Notes: a model not told the origin generated them from the sequence alone. A stretch of 64,000 bases of DNA from Leptodactylus fallax (GCA_947044405.1 CAMRHE010000054.1:5967501-6031500), one strand, 5' to 3'; positions 1 to 12,190 are shown, counted from the stretch's first letter. A program made the numbers and translations.

Positions 1-33
1 TAAAACACAATATAACAGTATAAAGTATATACT

Positions 34-41
34 CTATCTAC

Positions 42-73
<32 letters not shown>

Positions 74-74
74 A
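34..74. repeat. (CTAT)n microsatellite
   Basis: About ten CTAT units with one interruption (CTAC) near the left edge. A second short run of the same motif occurs at 274-295. Confidence 0.95.
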
Positions 75-273
75 TTTGTAACACATACAGCAATTTAAGT
101 ATCTGGATACTATTTATCTGCTATTATAAATATCTATATAACTGTAACTATGTACTTATGATAATAAGTACATAGATACAGTATCAATATGTACCAGTAT
201 TAACGTGTACAATGTATGTATACTATATCATTGTATGTATCGCTATGTAATTGTAATATGTTTGCAGTTAGCA

Positions 274-295
274 TATCTATCTATCTATCTATCTA
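274..295. repeat. (CTAT)n microsatellite, second run
   Basis: About five uninterrupted ATCT/CTAT units, 200 bp from the first run and separated from it by AT-rich DNA with GTA/TAT motifs. Confidence 0.9.
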
Positions 296-1460
296 ACTAA
301 AATGTAACTTTAATATGTTGTTTATCACGTGAAGAAATATAACAATGTATTGTATATGTAATTGTAGAGAGCAAAGTATTTTGCTGAGCTGGATTAGATC
401 ACCATGGATCTACTGTATCTGCAGATAACAAGGAGGCTGATGATCTCGGTGGGTTTCTGTATTTTAGGAGGAGGATGAAAGCAATGGGCTGTGCTCTCCA
501 CCTGCCTTGCTGGACAGTTTTCTTGCCTGTGGCCAAATAAAATTGTCAAGTAATGAAAGGACTTTAGAAGAAAGAACAAAGGACATGCAGAAACTGAGTA
601 GAAGGTTGTGAGAACCCATTTTAAATGACTTAAAGAGACCCAACCCAAGGAAACCCTGGGGATGCCTGGTGCACTGGGAGGCTGCAATTGGCACTTCATA
701 AACTGATCATTTTCAAATGCTCAGAGCTTAATCTAAACCTTGATGTAGAAATTAAAAGCGGAACCAATTGATTTAAGCATGAGTCACCCTTAATGGGCAG
801 GAATGCGCTCTCCTGACCCCAGTCACTGGCCTGTTTAGCTCCAGGACTAGGTGGTGCTCCACAAATGAGATCACAAAGTGTCCCCCTGTCCCTCCCTGGC
901 GCCCCCAGTGTCCTTCCTGCTCCTGCTTGATACCCCCCACCAATCTCCAGGAACATTCATTACAGCAGAATGATGTGATGGGGTAAATATGGTTTGATCC
1001 GTGCATGGCTTTGATCTGCACTCCCTACATAATCCAGAAAACCCTTTCACTACCGACAAGAATTAGAACTAGCTTTAGGAGAGTTTAGGATGAGCTCATT
1101 GCTTTACAGGAATAACAAAGCCCTGTTCTTATTATTAGGGGCGTAGCTCTCACTTACTCCTGTTTGATCTCCTGTAAATGGTTTCGGTGACCCTGTAATT
1201 GCAGGAGATGTGTTGGGGGCCTATCGAATTATTTATAGTAATAATATAAAGATTATATAAACTGGAACTTCACTGCACCAGAAGTTCTTACGTGTCTGTC
1301 TCAGAAAAATGTGTGCAAATAGGTGAAACACTATTGTATAGGCTAATATATTTATAGTGTCATATACTGGAATTCACGATATAGGGAACTGCGAACATAG
1401 GCATGAGACCTGCGTTTTTACATCCAGATTAGTTCAACAACAATAATACGACCGTCAAAA

Positions 1461-1925
1461 ACCTTCAGATTACTCGAGACTACAGATTATAAACTAAATC
1501 AATAGCAATATGGATAACATGTTTATTAATAAAATAATATGTTTATCTCATAACAAGATCTGCTTTAAAAAACTGATATCAAGAAAAATGATAACGACAA
1601 CACAACCGGCATAAACCCTCAGATTACTCCAGACTACAGATTATAGACTAAATCAATAGCAATATGGATATCATCTTTATTGATAAAATATGTATTTCTT
1701 ATAACAAAATCTGCTTTTAAAAATTGATATCAAGATGAGCTCAAAACAACAATACAACAACGAGCAATAACCTTCAGATTACACCAAACTACTATAGAGA
1801 TTATGGACTATTCCTACAACTTCAGAAACCGGGATTAGATTTGTAGTAATAAATTAACACGAAGATTAATTTATTGCAATTAAAGAAATAACAATAGACT
1901 CTAGGTCACGTGATATTACAAATTA
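1461..1925. repeat. Tandem duplication, about 155-bp unit, three copies (third diverged)
   Basis: Unit 1 (1461-1614) and unit 2 (1615-1769) align almost end to end, both opening with ACCYTCAGATTACT and sharing ACTAAATCAATAGCAATATG. A third copy starts at 1770 with ACCTTCAGATTACACC but diverges after about 40 bp. Inside it a smaller unit (CTACAACTTCAGAAA, then CTACAATTTCAGAAA) repeats. No transposon ends are seen, so this is a local duplication in BMP5 intron 1. Confidence 0.85.
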
Positions 1926-4468
1926 TGGGCTCTGTCTACAATTTCAGAAAATGGAATTAGAGTTGTATTAAAAAAACTAATATCAATATTTTGATAAAAT
2001 ATATATATATATATGGGATTTATCTGCATGTATATTTGTTGAGGTTGTATATGTTGCGTCTTCTATCTGTACATATTTTCTTTCCTTATTCTTTTTAATC
2101 GTAGTTGCAGACTACCAAGTCCATACGTTTATTTCATTGACTTAGAAATAGATCTAGTCTCAGCCCTCAGCTTCTCCCCTGCAGAGGAGAGCGACTTGGA
2201 GCTGCTGTGAGATCAGTCAGTGGAAATGATATTAATGCGTTATATTCATCACTAAGCATATGCTAAATCATTTACCTTTCTTCTTCCACTGATTTATTTC
2301 GTTGCTTTTTGGACATAAACTCAGCTTCTGTTTTTCCCACAAATTACCGCTGACCAAAAAGACCATTTTAACTTGCAGGAAATTGTGCCACCCACTAGAA
2401 ACGAATGGAGTCATTTACCTTAGCAGCAATTACCTCTTCTAGTAGGCGAGCATAAACACTAGATATATCTATTGTGTATATAATATAATAAAATATATTT
2501 GATGGAAGGTATGTAAGAATATTTACAGCTGTTTTTGTAGTAGGGACCAGGCCATGGTCTACAGCATAGAAACATATAAAAATAATCTCCGAGAATTTGT
2601 CCCAGTCACTGCTTTCTCTCAGACTGAATGTCACCCACTTGTTTATCCAAGCCATGAATATGTAGAATTGTGCCTACTAGAGTGGGCTCCCTTTATTAGA
2701 GTCGTAGAGCCAGTGAATGTGTTCTTTAGAGGTGAGAAGTTCAGACATGATTTTGACTGGGAGCTTTATGAACACTGAATCAGAATACAATTGCAGCTTT
2801 TGTTCCCAATATCTGGTTCTGTTTAAGTTTCACGAAACCTGTGTTGTCTTATGTCATAATAATATTATTAGCACAGAATTGCTATGTCAAATTCGTGCCC
2901 AGTACATGCTCTTTGGGGTGCACCATGCTTTACTAATCATTTCCTTCCTGAATCCCACCAAACACTGGGACTTTACAGCTCAGACTGCTCCTGTTATTTC
3001 CCTAAATACAGTCTCTTACCCCCATGCTAGACCCCTGACTCTTGGTAACTTTTTTTTTATTCTGACTGATGTACTTTAAAGAAATTGTCGATGCAATGCA
3101 GAATGTACACCGTCTTTATATTAACAAGTAGTTTACTATATTACATGTTTTTTATACTATTTTCCATAGATAGAAAGAATACAAAAGTATAGATAGAATA
3201 TAGAAAAATAGGTTAATTCCTAAAGTGATATATGGACAGAAAGATACCCTACATTAGATAAATACATAAATACAAAAACAGAGAAATTATATACTACCTA
3301 AGACAGATACATAGATACACATACAGTACACAGTATATGAATTGCACACACAAACATATACTGTATATACTGTATATACTTCTGTTTCCCAATTTTAAGA
3401 CTGTTACAAATAATAATAGTAATAATAACCATGATAACAGCGTGTGCACAGAATATCTGTCGTTCTGTTTTCTACAGTGTCTATCTTTTACATACAGCCA
3501 GGTAGAAATAGGTGACATGTAGCTTTTAATCTCTTCTGTGACTATAGCTCTTGGGTATAGACAATGCACAGGAGCTTGTAGGTTCTCAGCAGCTGATTCC
3601 ATGTGGATTCAAGAAGCAGGACTACATAGCGAGACTGGAGTAGTCGATACATTGTATTACTTCTACAGTATCTCAGCAACAAATGTTTATTTTGAAACTC
3701 CTTAGCATTAGCTCTTCATTTGGCAACATTCATTTGGCCACATCTCCTATTCTGCAGGCAGTTTCTGTTTATTTCTTACCTGCTGAATTACAAAACATTG
3801 ATAATAATACAATAAAACCCCTCACCCTATCCTCCTATCTGCAGCTAAAGTACAAGTACATTACACGATCGTCTAACAGACTGAACAGTCACTTCATTAT
3901 AGATACACTTGTTCCAATAGAGAAGAATAATGTATTGCAGCTAGACCATATGGAAGACTTGTATCTTACATCATGTTTGTTTTAAGAATTCAACGTAAAC
4001 CACAAAGTAGCGTTGATCAGTCCAAGATGTGACCTGTCAAAAGTCTTTTCTCCCCTCTACACAACTACAAGAAGTTGGGGAAGGTTTGATAAATTGGATT
4101 TCTGTTGATTTGGCAAGATAATATATATAATGTGTCAGTGGATAAATGAAGACTGTGGAGCTATTTACATGTGAAGATTATAGATACAGCTCTATATAGA
4201 AATGTATTGTATCTGAGATCCTAGGGAGGCTTGTATTAGTAGTTTCTACTGAGGAAATATAAGTATCTGTCAAATACTGATCCTTTACAGGAACAGCATG
4301 CACTTGAGCAGAACATAGTTGTTTGAAACTTTAGAACTGTTCAGGATTATAGACTTCTTCACGCAAGTGTACCGTATGCTCATCTATGAGGATTTGACCT
4401 GTGCTTAGAGGGTGCTGTCAATTTAAGGAAGACATAGCATCTCCAATATGACCATACATGAGGAGTTT

Positions 4469-4476
4469 CCTTACCT
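4469..4476 (-). other. BMP5: 5' splice donor of BMP5 exon 1
   Basis: On the minus strand the sequence reads AG|GTAAGG, a strong match to the U1 consensus. It lies right after the codon series for MSFVNL, where BMP5-family genes have their first intron (phase 1). Confidence 0.9.
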
Positions 4477-4937
4477 AGATTGACGAAGCTCATGACCATA
4501 TCAGCGTCATTGAGAAAGTTGGTATCATGCAAGCTGGCTAAAGGGGGGCTCTGAGTGGTCAGTGGGGCTGTGCGATACGCTTGGGCTTTCCTGGAGTACC
4601 CGTTGGCCACTGCTGGGTATCCCCTCCTTAGCCCTCTGCTCTCTATCATAGACCCACTCAGGGTGTACCCCAACATTTCATGTTCCTCTTCATTTGCCAT
4701 AACATTATAAAGGTCCAGCATGAAGAGTGGTGCAGAGGACGCCTGTTTCCCGGGTGAGAATGGCCTTGGTCTATGAGGTAAGCCCAAAATGGAAAGGATT
4801 TCTCTTTGTATCTCCTTCCTTTCATGGTTCCTCAGTCTCCTGTAGATAAAGCTGGAATGCACATGATTTTCCCCCAAACCTTGGACAAAGTAGCAGCAGC
4901 TACAAAATATGGCTAGTATCACCCCAAGGACTTCCAT
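4475..4937 (-). CDS. BMP5: Bone morphogenetic protein 5, first coding exon
   Basis: This exon encodes the N-terminal 154 residues of the secreted TGF-beta ligand BMP5, which signals through BMP receptors and SMAD1/5/8 in skeletal and organ development. Residues 1-20 are a hydrophobic signal peptide ([20 protein letters not shown]). The propeptide follows, with the BMP5/6/7 blocks [32 protein letters not shown] and [30 protein letters not shown] and [16 protein letters not shown] fit BMP5 better than BMP6 or BMP7. The ATG at 4937 is preceded in frame by a TGA one codon further upstream (4941-4943), so the start is secure. The exon ends after SFVNL plus one base at CTAG|GTAAGG (donor GT at 4473-4474), the junction position known in BMP5 and BMP7. 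The open frame read on to 4380 is intron. Exons for the rest of the propeptide, the furin site and the cystine-knot domain lie outside the window to the left. The signal peptide looks shorter than the mammalian one. Confidence 0.96.
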
Positions 4938-6380
4938 ATCTCAGGAGTTGCTCCTGTCCTGACTATCTCCGAGGCTTAGTAGACTTCACAATAATCAATG
5001 AGACGACACTCTGCTTACGTCAATGTCACTCTTCCATTGGACATCTCTGGAGATATGTTCTTGAGATGTCACCACTAGCCAAGTTCACTAGAAGCGGTAC
5101 TTGTCACTGTGCTTTGGACAGTAGCTGTTGGAAGTCGAACACCTTAGAACTGAATATTTCCATGTTAGTCAATACATGTCTCAGTAGTTTCTTGAAGTTT
5201 CACAAAGTTTCTTGCTCATTTTTCCTCAGCTCCAACACCTTGAACTCTAGGCTCTCATTAGGCTCTGCAGTCCTGATAACCTTACCATGTGTGTCTTCTC
5301 CTCCTTCCTCAGGAGCTCCCTGTTATTCTGCAGAAGTCCATGTACAGCTCTGCCGCTGCTGGCTCTGTTATTTCCACCTTCATGTAGTGCTCACATAAAT
5401 ATACAGCGCTCTTCTACTGAGATCTAAAGACCAATGTAAGCAAAACCCTGCTGGGAAAGAAGAGGCTTCTCATTGTAATCTGAGACCAGTAAGGCAAAGC
5501 ACCATTAACCCATTCAGCTTTCTTCTCCAATTTTCTACAGTTATAACACTCACTTCACAGGATGGAAGATTATGGCAATAAGTATATGATCTCCTTAAGT
5601 GTTTTCAGTTAATTAAAAGCATGCTTTATTGTAATAGGTCATTTACTATAGGAGGACTGTGTAGTACTTGTATTTTAATCTATGCAGCAAAGATAGAAAT
5701 GTATGTTGCTAATATGCTGTAAATCCCACATACAGATGTAGCAGATGAGTTACCCGGTAAGTTTGCAATTAGTAAACTGCTGCATCTTGATATCGTACCA
5801 CAGAAGACAAGAAAAAACAATGAAAAGTAATTGTGAAAATATCACACTGCAGCTGTTTAAGCAATTGCAGAAGTATCGGTTAACTCTGCTACATCTATAT
5901 ATGTCAGTTTTCTAATGAATTTCCTGAGCTACAGAGATAAAGGAACCACGTGGGCAAATATTTCTGGACTTTCTGTTAATAATCAAATTGAATAACTCAG
6001 TTAAATTTTTTCTTGTTGTCAACAGCACCTACCTTTTCTGCAGGTGTTCAAATGTGTAAGTCTTCAGAAAACCAATCCTGCCAACTGGCATGGAACATTT
6101 AGTATACATAAAATGTGAAGACATAGCTCCCAATAATGCTCTCATAATTTTATTTTATCAATGCATATGTACTAGTATCAACATATGATGTGACATTTTG
6201 GGTTGCAATGAAGTCCTTTTTCAAGCTGTGGGGTGCAGGCTATGTGGCATCTCAGCTGGAAGGTCCAAAGGCCTTGCATGTAGCCTGCAACGTCACTAGG
6301 CATATTCTTTAAATGCACCTAAGAGAGCATCTTTTGAAATGCTGTACTAATATCTTTTGCATGCTACAATTAAACTTGCC
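4938..6380 (-). promoter_or_regulatory. BMP5: BMP5 5' UTR and putative promoter zone
   Basis: This is the sequence directly upstream of the BMP5 start codon. No transposon ends, tandem arrays or known repeat families were recognised, unlike almost all DNA to the right. The start context is GAGATATGG. I could not place a TATA box or transcription start with confidence. An open frame on the opposite strand (5066-5398) lacks any domain and is probably chance. The assignment as a promoter zone rests on position alone. Confidence 0.5.
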
Positions 6381-6384
6381 ATAC

Positions 6385-6850
6385 GCTAGGGTATATGGAC
6401 AGTTGAAAAAGCCGATTTAGCGTAAAGCCCCACATAGGCTCCCACATAGGCAAAAAAATGCTGCAGGAAAAACTGTAGCGGCGACGTCTTGCGGTTTTTC
6501 CCACAGCGCTTTTTACAGAAAGTCTGCAGTGGTTTTCTGCTTCCATTATACCTATAGGGAAACCGCCGGCGTTTCCATAGGTGTAATTGACATGCTGCGA
6601 TTTCCAAAACCGCAACAGTAATCGTAGCATGTCCACTGTGCGCATTTCTCTGCAATGTGTGGATGGAATTCGCCACTTTGCAGTGACTGTAAAATGCTGC
6701 GTTTTCGCAACGTGTGTCCCCAGCCTTAGACTGAGACCCCACTTTGCAGAAACGCAGCTTTTTTGTTGTAGATTTTGCTGCGGTCAGATCAGACCACATT
6801 CAATGTCATGGCAGAGATCAATAAGAGATCTGCAAACACCAGTCTGAAAC
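6385..6850. mobile_element. MITE-like foldback repeats with GCAACGTGGGG-type ends (two adjacent pieces)
   Basis: The first piece (about 6385-6727) has internal self-complementarity and ends TTTTCGCAACGTGTGTCCCC then AGCC. The second starts GAGACCCCACTTTGCAGAAA and continues CGCAGCTTTTTTGTTGTAG. The same family recurs at 7490-7795, 13009-13368 and 13670-13872, where the termini read GAGGTCCCACGTTGCGGAAA and CGCAACGTGGGGCCCCAGCC. It is non-coding; overlapping open frames are chance. Class is not settled. Confidence 0.6.
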
Positions 6851-7332
6851 CCCTAATGTATGGTCAACCTTAGCCTCTCCTCAGCCTGAAATTACTTCTC
6901 ACAGGACACATTTAATTTAGCTTTACAGCATAAGAAGATTAGACTTTCATTGAAACACTTTATAGATATTATGGACTGGCATATGTGGTAAATTGCTTGT
7001 TTCTGAATTTCCCCTATGGAAAATTTAAAACATTTCATATATAGAACAGTTCAATAGCTATTCCTTGGATGAGCCATTCCCTTCCTATTTTTCCCAAACA
7101 ATGTACAATCATTCAAGAACAGATTGTGTAGCCTATTAAATCTGAATTTTGGATTGTGTATCCTAGTAAATCCAGATATTATATAGCCTTTCCTGGTGCA
7201 CTGCCCAATATTAAGAAGCCTGCCATATTTGTCAATGGAAGTGGAATTATACAGATGTGTCAACTGTTGCCTTAGACTTTCACGGAAACACTCACATTTG
7301 GTTAAGACTGCAGTTATAGTGAAACCAGTTTA
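6851..7332. other. No gene or recognised repeat
   Basis: AT-rich DNA. Short open frames exist but none has a recognisable domain or splice structure. Confidence 0.5.
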
Positions 7333-8066
7333 ATTAAAGGGGTATTGCAGTTAGTATTTTTAATGGATAGTGAGGCTTAATTAAGAAATAGTGTATACTT
7401 TCCTGTCCGTTCGGCCAGGTATCCAGCAGAGAGTTTCCCTCCAGGTCACCGGTCTTCCTGACCTTTAACCAGCACAGGAGTGAGTCAAACAGTGGCTGAT
7501 GCTTTGTTCACTGATTGGTTAAAATGCTCAAGCACAGGCTGAATGTCAGCAAAGTCTGGGGACCCAAACTGAGACTCTTTACTGGATTCCTGGCTGAATC
7601 AAAAGGTAAGTATAATAAGGTAAGTATATTTTTTTCAGCCAAGGACAGGAGTGGATTGAGCAGAAGGTAGAAGTGTAAGTACTTCCTATATATTTCCCAT
7701 TTCTTTTGTAGCCATTCTTGACTTTGGCTCAAAAAAATGTAGCAAAATCTTCCACATAAAAAGCTGTGTTTCTGCAATGGGGGGCCCAGCCTAAAGTGGT
7801 TTTCTGGGCTAAAAATATTGAAGACCTATCCTAAAGATATGTCACTAAGATCTTATCTGTGGGGGGTCTGACACCTGGCACCCCCAAAAGATAGAGTCTT
7901 AGAAGCTCATATACAGAGAATGCAAAAAGCCGACAGTTCTGTTCTCTGTGTAGTGGTGGAATGGAGTCACTGCAGGGTAGCTCCCACATGAATGGGAGCT
8001 GATCTGCAGTAACCTGGTCTGGCCACTACACTGAATATAGATCTGACTGCCTTCTTCCCCATTCTC
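7333..8066. mobile_element. Fragments of a T2-type MITE, a GCAACGTGG-family MITE and a foldback repeat
   Basis: At 7333 a TTAAAGGGGTATTGCAG terminus resembles the TTAAAGGRR ends of T2 MITEs; its partner end is not clear. From about 7490 to 7795 a copy of the GCAACGTGG-family repeat ends with GGGGGGCCCAGCCTAAAG. From about 7796 to 8066 a fragment carries CTGGGCTAAAAATATTGAAG, then GACCTATCCTAAAGATATG, features of the foldback family found complete at 10284-11943 and 53584-54850. Confidence 0.5.
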
Positions 8067-9856
8067 AGGCTGGGTTCACATCTGCGTTTGGCTCTCTGTG
8101 CAAAATCAGCTTTTGAAACCATCTCTAAATCCTCAAAAACTGATTTCGAATGGTTAGTTTTAAAACCCATTGCTTTAAAATTTTTCAGGTTTCCAATTGT
8201 ACCATTTCTGTCTGGTATCTGCTCTTTTGGGCAGAGAATAAGTTAGACTTGCAGGACTTTTTCTCCATCTAAAAAATAAGGATGCCAGACGGGCAGTAAT
8301 AAATACAATTTTTTTTAAATTGAGATCCATGGAAGGCGGACACAAAAGGATTACCAACGGATAGTAATCAGTTTGTGTCCATTTTGCAATCCATATTTTC
8401 CTCTGCGCATGCACAGCATGAAGAAGAAAAAAAAACGGGTTTGTCAAAACGGACACAAACAGACAGATTTTTTGGATGGGCACCCATTGATTAATCTGTC
8501 AAAAAACACAGGCTAAGGTATGCGCTGTGTAACCATTTGAATCAATTTTTTGACCAATCTGTTATTTTTTTTTCCATTTAAAGTTTTTTATTAAAGTTTT
8601 GCACAAAAGGAAAAAACAGCATAAATCACAACTGAATGTGGAGGGGAAGATGGAGAAGGGTACCCGAGGGACATCGGGGAGTAGAGTTGCTCGGAGGGTA
8701 AGTGAGGGGGAGAAGGGGAGGGGACAAGCACATACTCTGATGCAGCAGAGTAAAATATTATATAAAAAAAATGAAACAATCAAAACAAGGGATGAACAGT
8801 AGAAGGTATGTAACCCAACTAGAAATAAGGGAAGAAAGGAGGAAGAAGGCATAGCCACCCGCCCTAGAATACGGGAGACTGCAGGAGAACAGGGTATAGG
8901 AAAGAGTCAACCTGAGTAAGGAACAGAAGGTATAGGGCATAGTATAGGAGGGAGGAAAGGAAGAGTTGCTGAGGGTATCATGAGGGAGGGGGATCAAAGG
9001 CGGACTGAAAATCAGCAGAGTAGTAGAAAGTATCCCAGAGAAGCCACGTCTGCTGGAGGGCTCCAACATCGTGTTTCAGCTCAGCCAGCAGGTTCTCCAT
9101 ACTGTGAATTCGGAGTAGTTCCTGTAACTAGGATGACAGCAGGGTCGGACTGGCCCACCGGGGAACCGGTGAATCCCCCAGTGGGCCCTGACTACATTTA
9201 GTCCTCATTTTGCCAATGCAAAGGTCAGGGGTCTGATCGGGACGATCAGGGGCCCGATCAGGCACCTGAACATCCCGATCGGGCCCCTGACCAATATACC
9301 TATTGTTAATGGAAAGAGTATGCCAGCCCAGGGAAAGTGACAAAAAAAATTTTAAAAAAATACTCTCCTGTCCTGGGCTCAGCATCGTCTCTGGCACTTT
9401 TCCGGCCTCACTGCAAGGACCTATGGTTAGGGCCCAGCGGTGACAGGGGCGACGTCTGGGGAATGGGACGTGAGGACCAAGGGACCAAGGAAGATGGGAA
9501 AGACAGAAGGACAGAGCAAGGATGCCCTGGAGAGGTAAGACAAGGTGAGTATAAGTGTTTGTTATTTTTAATCACTTCTCCTGGGCCTCTACTTATTATA
9601 CTTTGGGGTCTGAGGAGACCCCAGTGGCGCTGCGGTGCTCACTCACCGTATTCTTGATAACTGCAGTTGTGGGTACTAAAGCTGTATCCCTTTCAAGTAT
9701 CTGAGATATCGCTGCAGCACCCGTAACCGTCACTATCAAGAATTCTCTCTAGGGAGTACAAAAGTTTGCACCGGGCCCACAAGACCTTAGTTACGCCTTT
9801 GCCAATGCATTTGAATTAGCAAAATGATAACTAATGGAGGCCAAGCCTGGGGGACA

Positions 9857-10263
9857 TTAAAGGGGTTGTGCAGGATAACTTCTTTTTTTTTTTTTATTAC
9901 ACAGGTGAAAAAAAATAAAAACTTTCTCTCCTGTCCCCAGTGTCTCCCAGCGTGGTTTAGCCTGCAGCTCTGTTTCCTTCCAGCGCAAGTTCCTCCTGCA
10001 CGTGACTACCTGTGATGTCACATGACCCCTGAGGCCAATCAGCGGCATAAGGGAAGGGACGTGGGACGTCACAGCCAGTGAGGACTTCCAGCAAAAGAAG
10101 ATAGTGGAGCTGCAGGACTGGACTGTGCTGTGACCTGCTGACACTGGAGGACCGGGGATAGGTGAGTATGTTTAGTATGTTTTTGTTTTTTTGGGGGAGG
10201 GGTTCACCTCCCCCAGACTAATTATAAAAAAGAAAAAAAAACTATACTGGACAACCTCTTTAA
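9857..10263. mobile_element. T2-type MITE
   Basis: Ends TTAAAGGGGTTGTGCAGGAT and, on the right, TACTGGACAACCTCTTTAA are inverted copies, bounded by TTAA at 9857-9860 and 10260-10263. This matches the T2 MITE family of frogs (TTAA duplication, TTAAAGGRR terminus). Near the right arm is AGGTGAGTATG (10160-10170), a motif shared with other elements in this window. No coding capacity. Confidence 0.82.
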
Positions 10264-10446
10264 AGTGTGGTGCCTTAGGGGGGTATATTAAAGGCCATAG
10301 ATACCTGATCTGTTGGGGGCCAACCCCGGACCGATCAGCTGTACGGAGCCACTTCTGGTGTCCATCCTGTACATAATATGGGGCCAGAAGCAGAAAGCTC
10401 TGTCCACTGTATTTTAGCCGGGCACTTTCACTGCATCTCAGTACCT

Positions 10447-11638
10447 GGATGGGAAGGCTTTAATTAACCAGAGCCAGCACGGCTTTATGCCTAATAAATC
10501 TTGTCAGACTAACCTTATTTCCTTCTACAATAAAGTCACTGAATGGTTGGACCAAGGGAATGCAGTGGACATAGTATATCTTGACTTTAGTAAGGCCTTT
10601 GATAAAGTATCACATAACATTCTTATTGAAAAAATGATCAAGTATGGCTTTGATAAAATATCAGTGAGGTGGGTTCACAATTGGCTTAATGATCGGGCAC
10701 AACGAGTAATTCTAAATGGCTATACATCAAACTGGAAGAAAGTAAAAAGCGGGGTGCCGCAGGGCTCTGTCCTGGGCCCAGTACTTTTTAATATTTTTAT
10801 AAATGATCTGGATGATGGGATTAGTGGGGAACTAATAAATTTTGCAGATGATACAAAGATAGGAGGAATAGCCAACACTAGAGAGGAGAGAGAGTGCATC
10901 CAAAAGGACTTAGACACACTGGAACAATGGGCTGAGGTGAACAAAATGGTATTCAACAGGGACAAATGCAAAGTCCTACATCTGGGTAACAGAAATGTAA
11001 GAAGCATATACAGTATGGGAGGAATAGAACTAAGTGAGAGTACAGGGGAAAAGGATCTGGGCATAATAATAGATCACAAATTCAACATGAGTCAACAGTG
11101 CGGTGCGGTGGCTAAAAAGGCTAACAAAATTCTAGGATGTATCAAGACGAGCATTGTAGCTAGATCAAGAGAGGTAATTATTCCACTGTACTCTGCCCTA
11201 GTCAGACCCCACCTGGAATACTGTGTACAGTTCTGGGCGCCCCAGTTTAAGAAAGACATCGATTTATTGGAGCAGGTCCAGAGAAGAGCAACCAAAATGG
11301 TGGAAGGTCTACAAACCATGTCCTACGAGGAAAGGCTAAAAGAATTGGGATTGCTTAGTTTGCAGAAGAGAAGGCTAGGGGAGACTTAATACCGGTGTTT
11401 AAATATCTGAAAGGTTGTCACAGTGCAGAGGGATCTACCCTATTCTCATTAGTAGAAGGAAGCATGAGAAGTAATGGGATGTAACTAAGGGGAAGGAGAT
11501 TCAGATTAGACATTAGGAAAAACTTTCTAACAGTAAGGGTAGTGAGGGAGTGGAATAGGCTGCCACGGGAGGTGGTGAATTCTTCATCAATTGAAATCTT
11601 CAAGCGGAAACTGGATAGATATATAGCTGGGATGATTT
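10447..11638 (+). pseudogene. CR1 ORF2 reverse transcriptase, truncated and frameshifted
   Basis: A 300-residue open frame at 10487-11389 encodes the palm and thumb region of a CR1-type reverse transcriptase. Motifs seen are VYLDFSKAFDKVSHNIL, the block SGVPQGSVLGPVLFNIFIND, FADDTK (catalytic ADD), and the downstream LGNRN, VRPHLEYCVQFWAPQFKKD and YEERLKELGL blocks. Homology extends upstream to about 10447 (DGKALINQSQHGF). The apurinic endonuclease domain and N-terminal RT fingers are missing through 5' truncation. A single-base loss after RRL near 11380 shifts the frame; the conserved C-terminal tail (FLTVRV, then [10 protein letters not shown]) continues in another frame to about 11638, with one in-frame stop near 11480. 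It cannot make an active protein. Open frames on the other strand are shadows. Confidence 0.92.
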
Positions 11639-11720
11639 AGGAAATCCTGCAATTTTGCAGGGGGTTGGACTCGATGGCCCTTGAGGTCCCTTCCAACTCA
11701 AACAAACAAACAAACAAACA
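10447..11720 (+). mobile_element. CR1-like LINE, 5'-truncated, with ORF2 reverse transcriptase and 3' tail
   Basis: The element starts inside ORF2 and ends with the CR1-type 3' signature GGTTGGACTCGATGGCCCTT followed by CCTTCCAACTC and a (CAAA)n run (11698-11719). CR1 LINEs copy themselves by target-primed reverse transcription. Domains and breaks are described in the pseudogene entry. It is inserted in the loop of a foldback element and is the youngest layer of the 8-13 kb nest by position. Confidence 0.9.
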
Positions 11721-12094
11721 AGCACTTATTGAAGTCAGTGGGAACTGAGCTGCAGTGACGGCACCGGGCAACTATACAACGGATGGAGCTTTCTGCTTCC
11801 GGCCCTGTGTTGTGTACAGAATGGGCGCTGGAAGTGACGCTGTACAGCTGATGGGGCCGTGTGTCAGCCCCCTAGCAATCAGGTATTTATGGCCTATCCT
11901 GAGCATAGGCCATAAAAAAGATTAACCCTGGACAATCCCTTTAATATGCATCACACAGTTTAATGTCCTCCCCCCTCCACAGGATGTTAGCCCCCATCAC
12001 TGCTCCCACACAATATAATGGCCCCATCACTGTTCCCCATACAGTATGGGGGACCAGTGAAGTGGCCATAAAATAATTTGGCCCAGACAACCCC

Positions 12095-12147
12095 TTAATA
12101 GAGGTTGTCTATTAACTGGAGAAACTACTGTGGCGGCTGCCAGGGAG

Positions 12148-12190
<43 letters not shown>

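Larger units (their letters stand above)
1..4474 (-). other. BMP5: BMP5 intron 1, 5' part
   Basis: This stretch lies downstream of the BMP5 exon 1 donor on the minus strand, so it is read as the start of intron 1. The next BMP5 exon is not in the window; a large first intron is usual for this gene. It holds tetranucleotide runs near 34 and 274, a short AT run near 2000 and a 155-bp tandem duplication at 1461-1925. From about 2020 to 4470 I see neither a transposon nor a coding exon; the open frames there are short, AT-rich and without recognisable domains. Intronic regulatory elements are possible but cannot be shown from one sequence. Confidence 0.85.
10284..11943. mobile_element. Foldback element split by a CR1 LINE
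   Basis: The left arm (10284-10445) and right arm (11720-11943) are inverted copies: GATCAGCTGTAC and AGCAGAAAGCTC on the left face GAGCTTTCTGCTTCCGGCCC and GTACAGCTGAT on the right. The right end shows CTGGACAATCCCTTTAA, a T2-type terminus. A CR1 LINE sits in the loop. A second copy at 53584-54850 is also split in nearly the same arm position, there by a hAT element. Confidence 0.7.

Noticed and set aside
4380..4474. Open frame continuing past the BMP5 exon end
   Set aside because: It runs through a strong GT donor, and the residues after SFVNL do not resemble any BMP; this is intron read-through.
5066..5398. 110-codon open frame on the plus strand upstream of BMP5
   Set aside because: No domain, and it lies antisense in the likely BMP5 5' region; taken as chance.
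8562..9069. Ser/Pro/Leu-rich open frames on the minus strand
   Set aside because: Purine-rich LINE tail sequence read in reverse; low complexity only.
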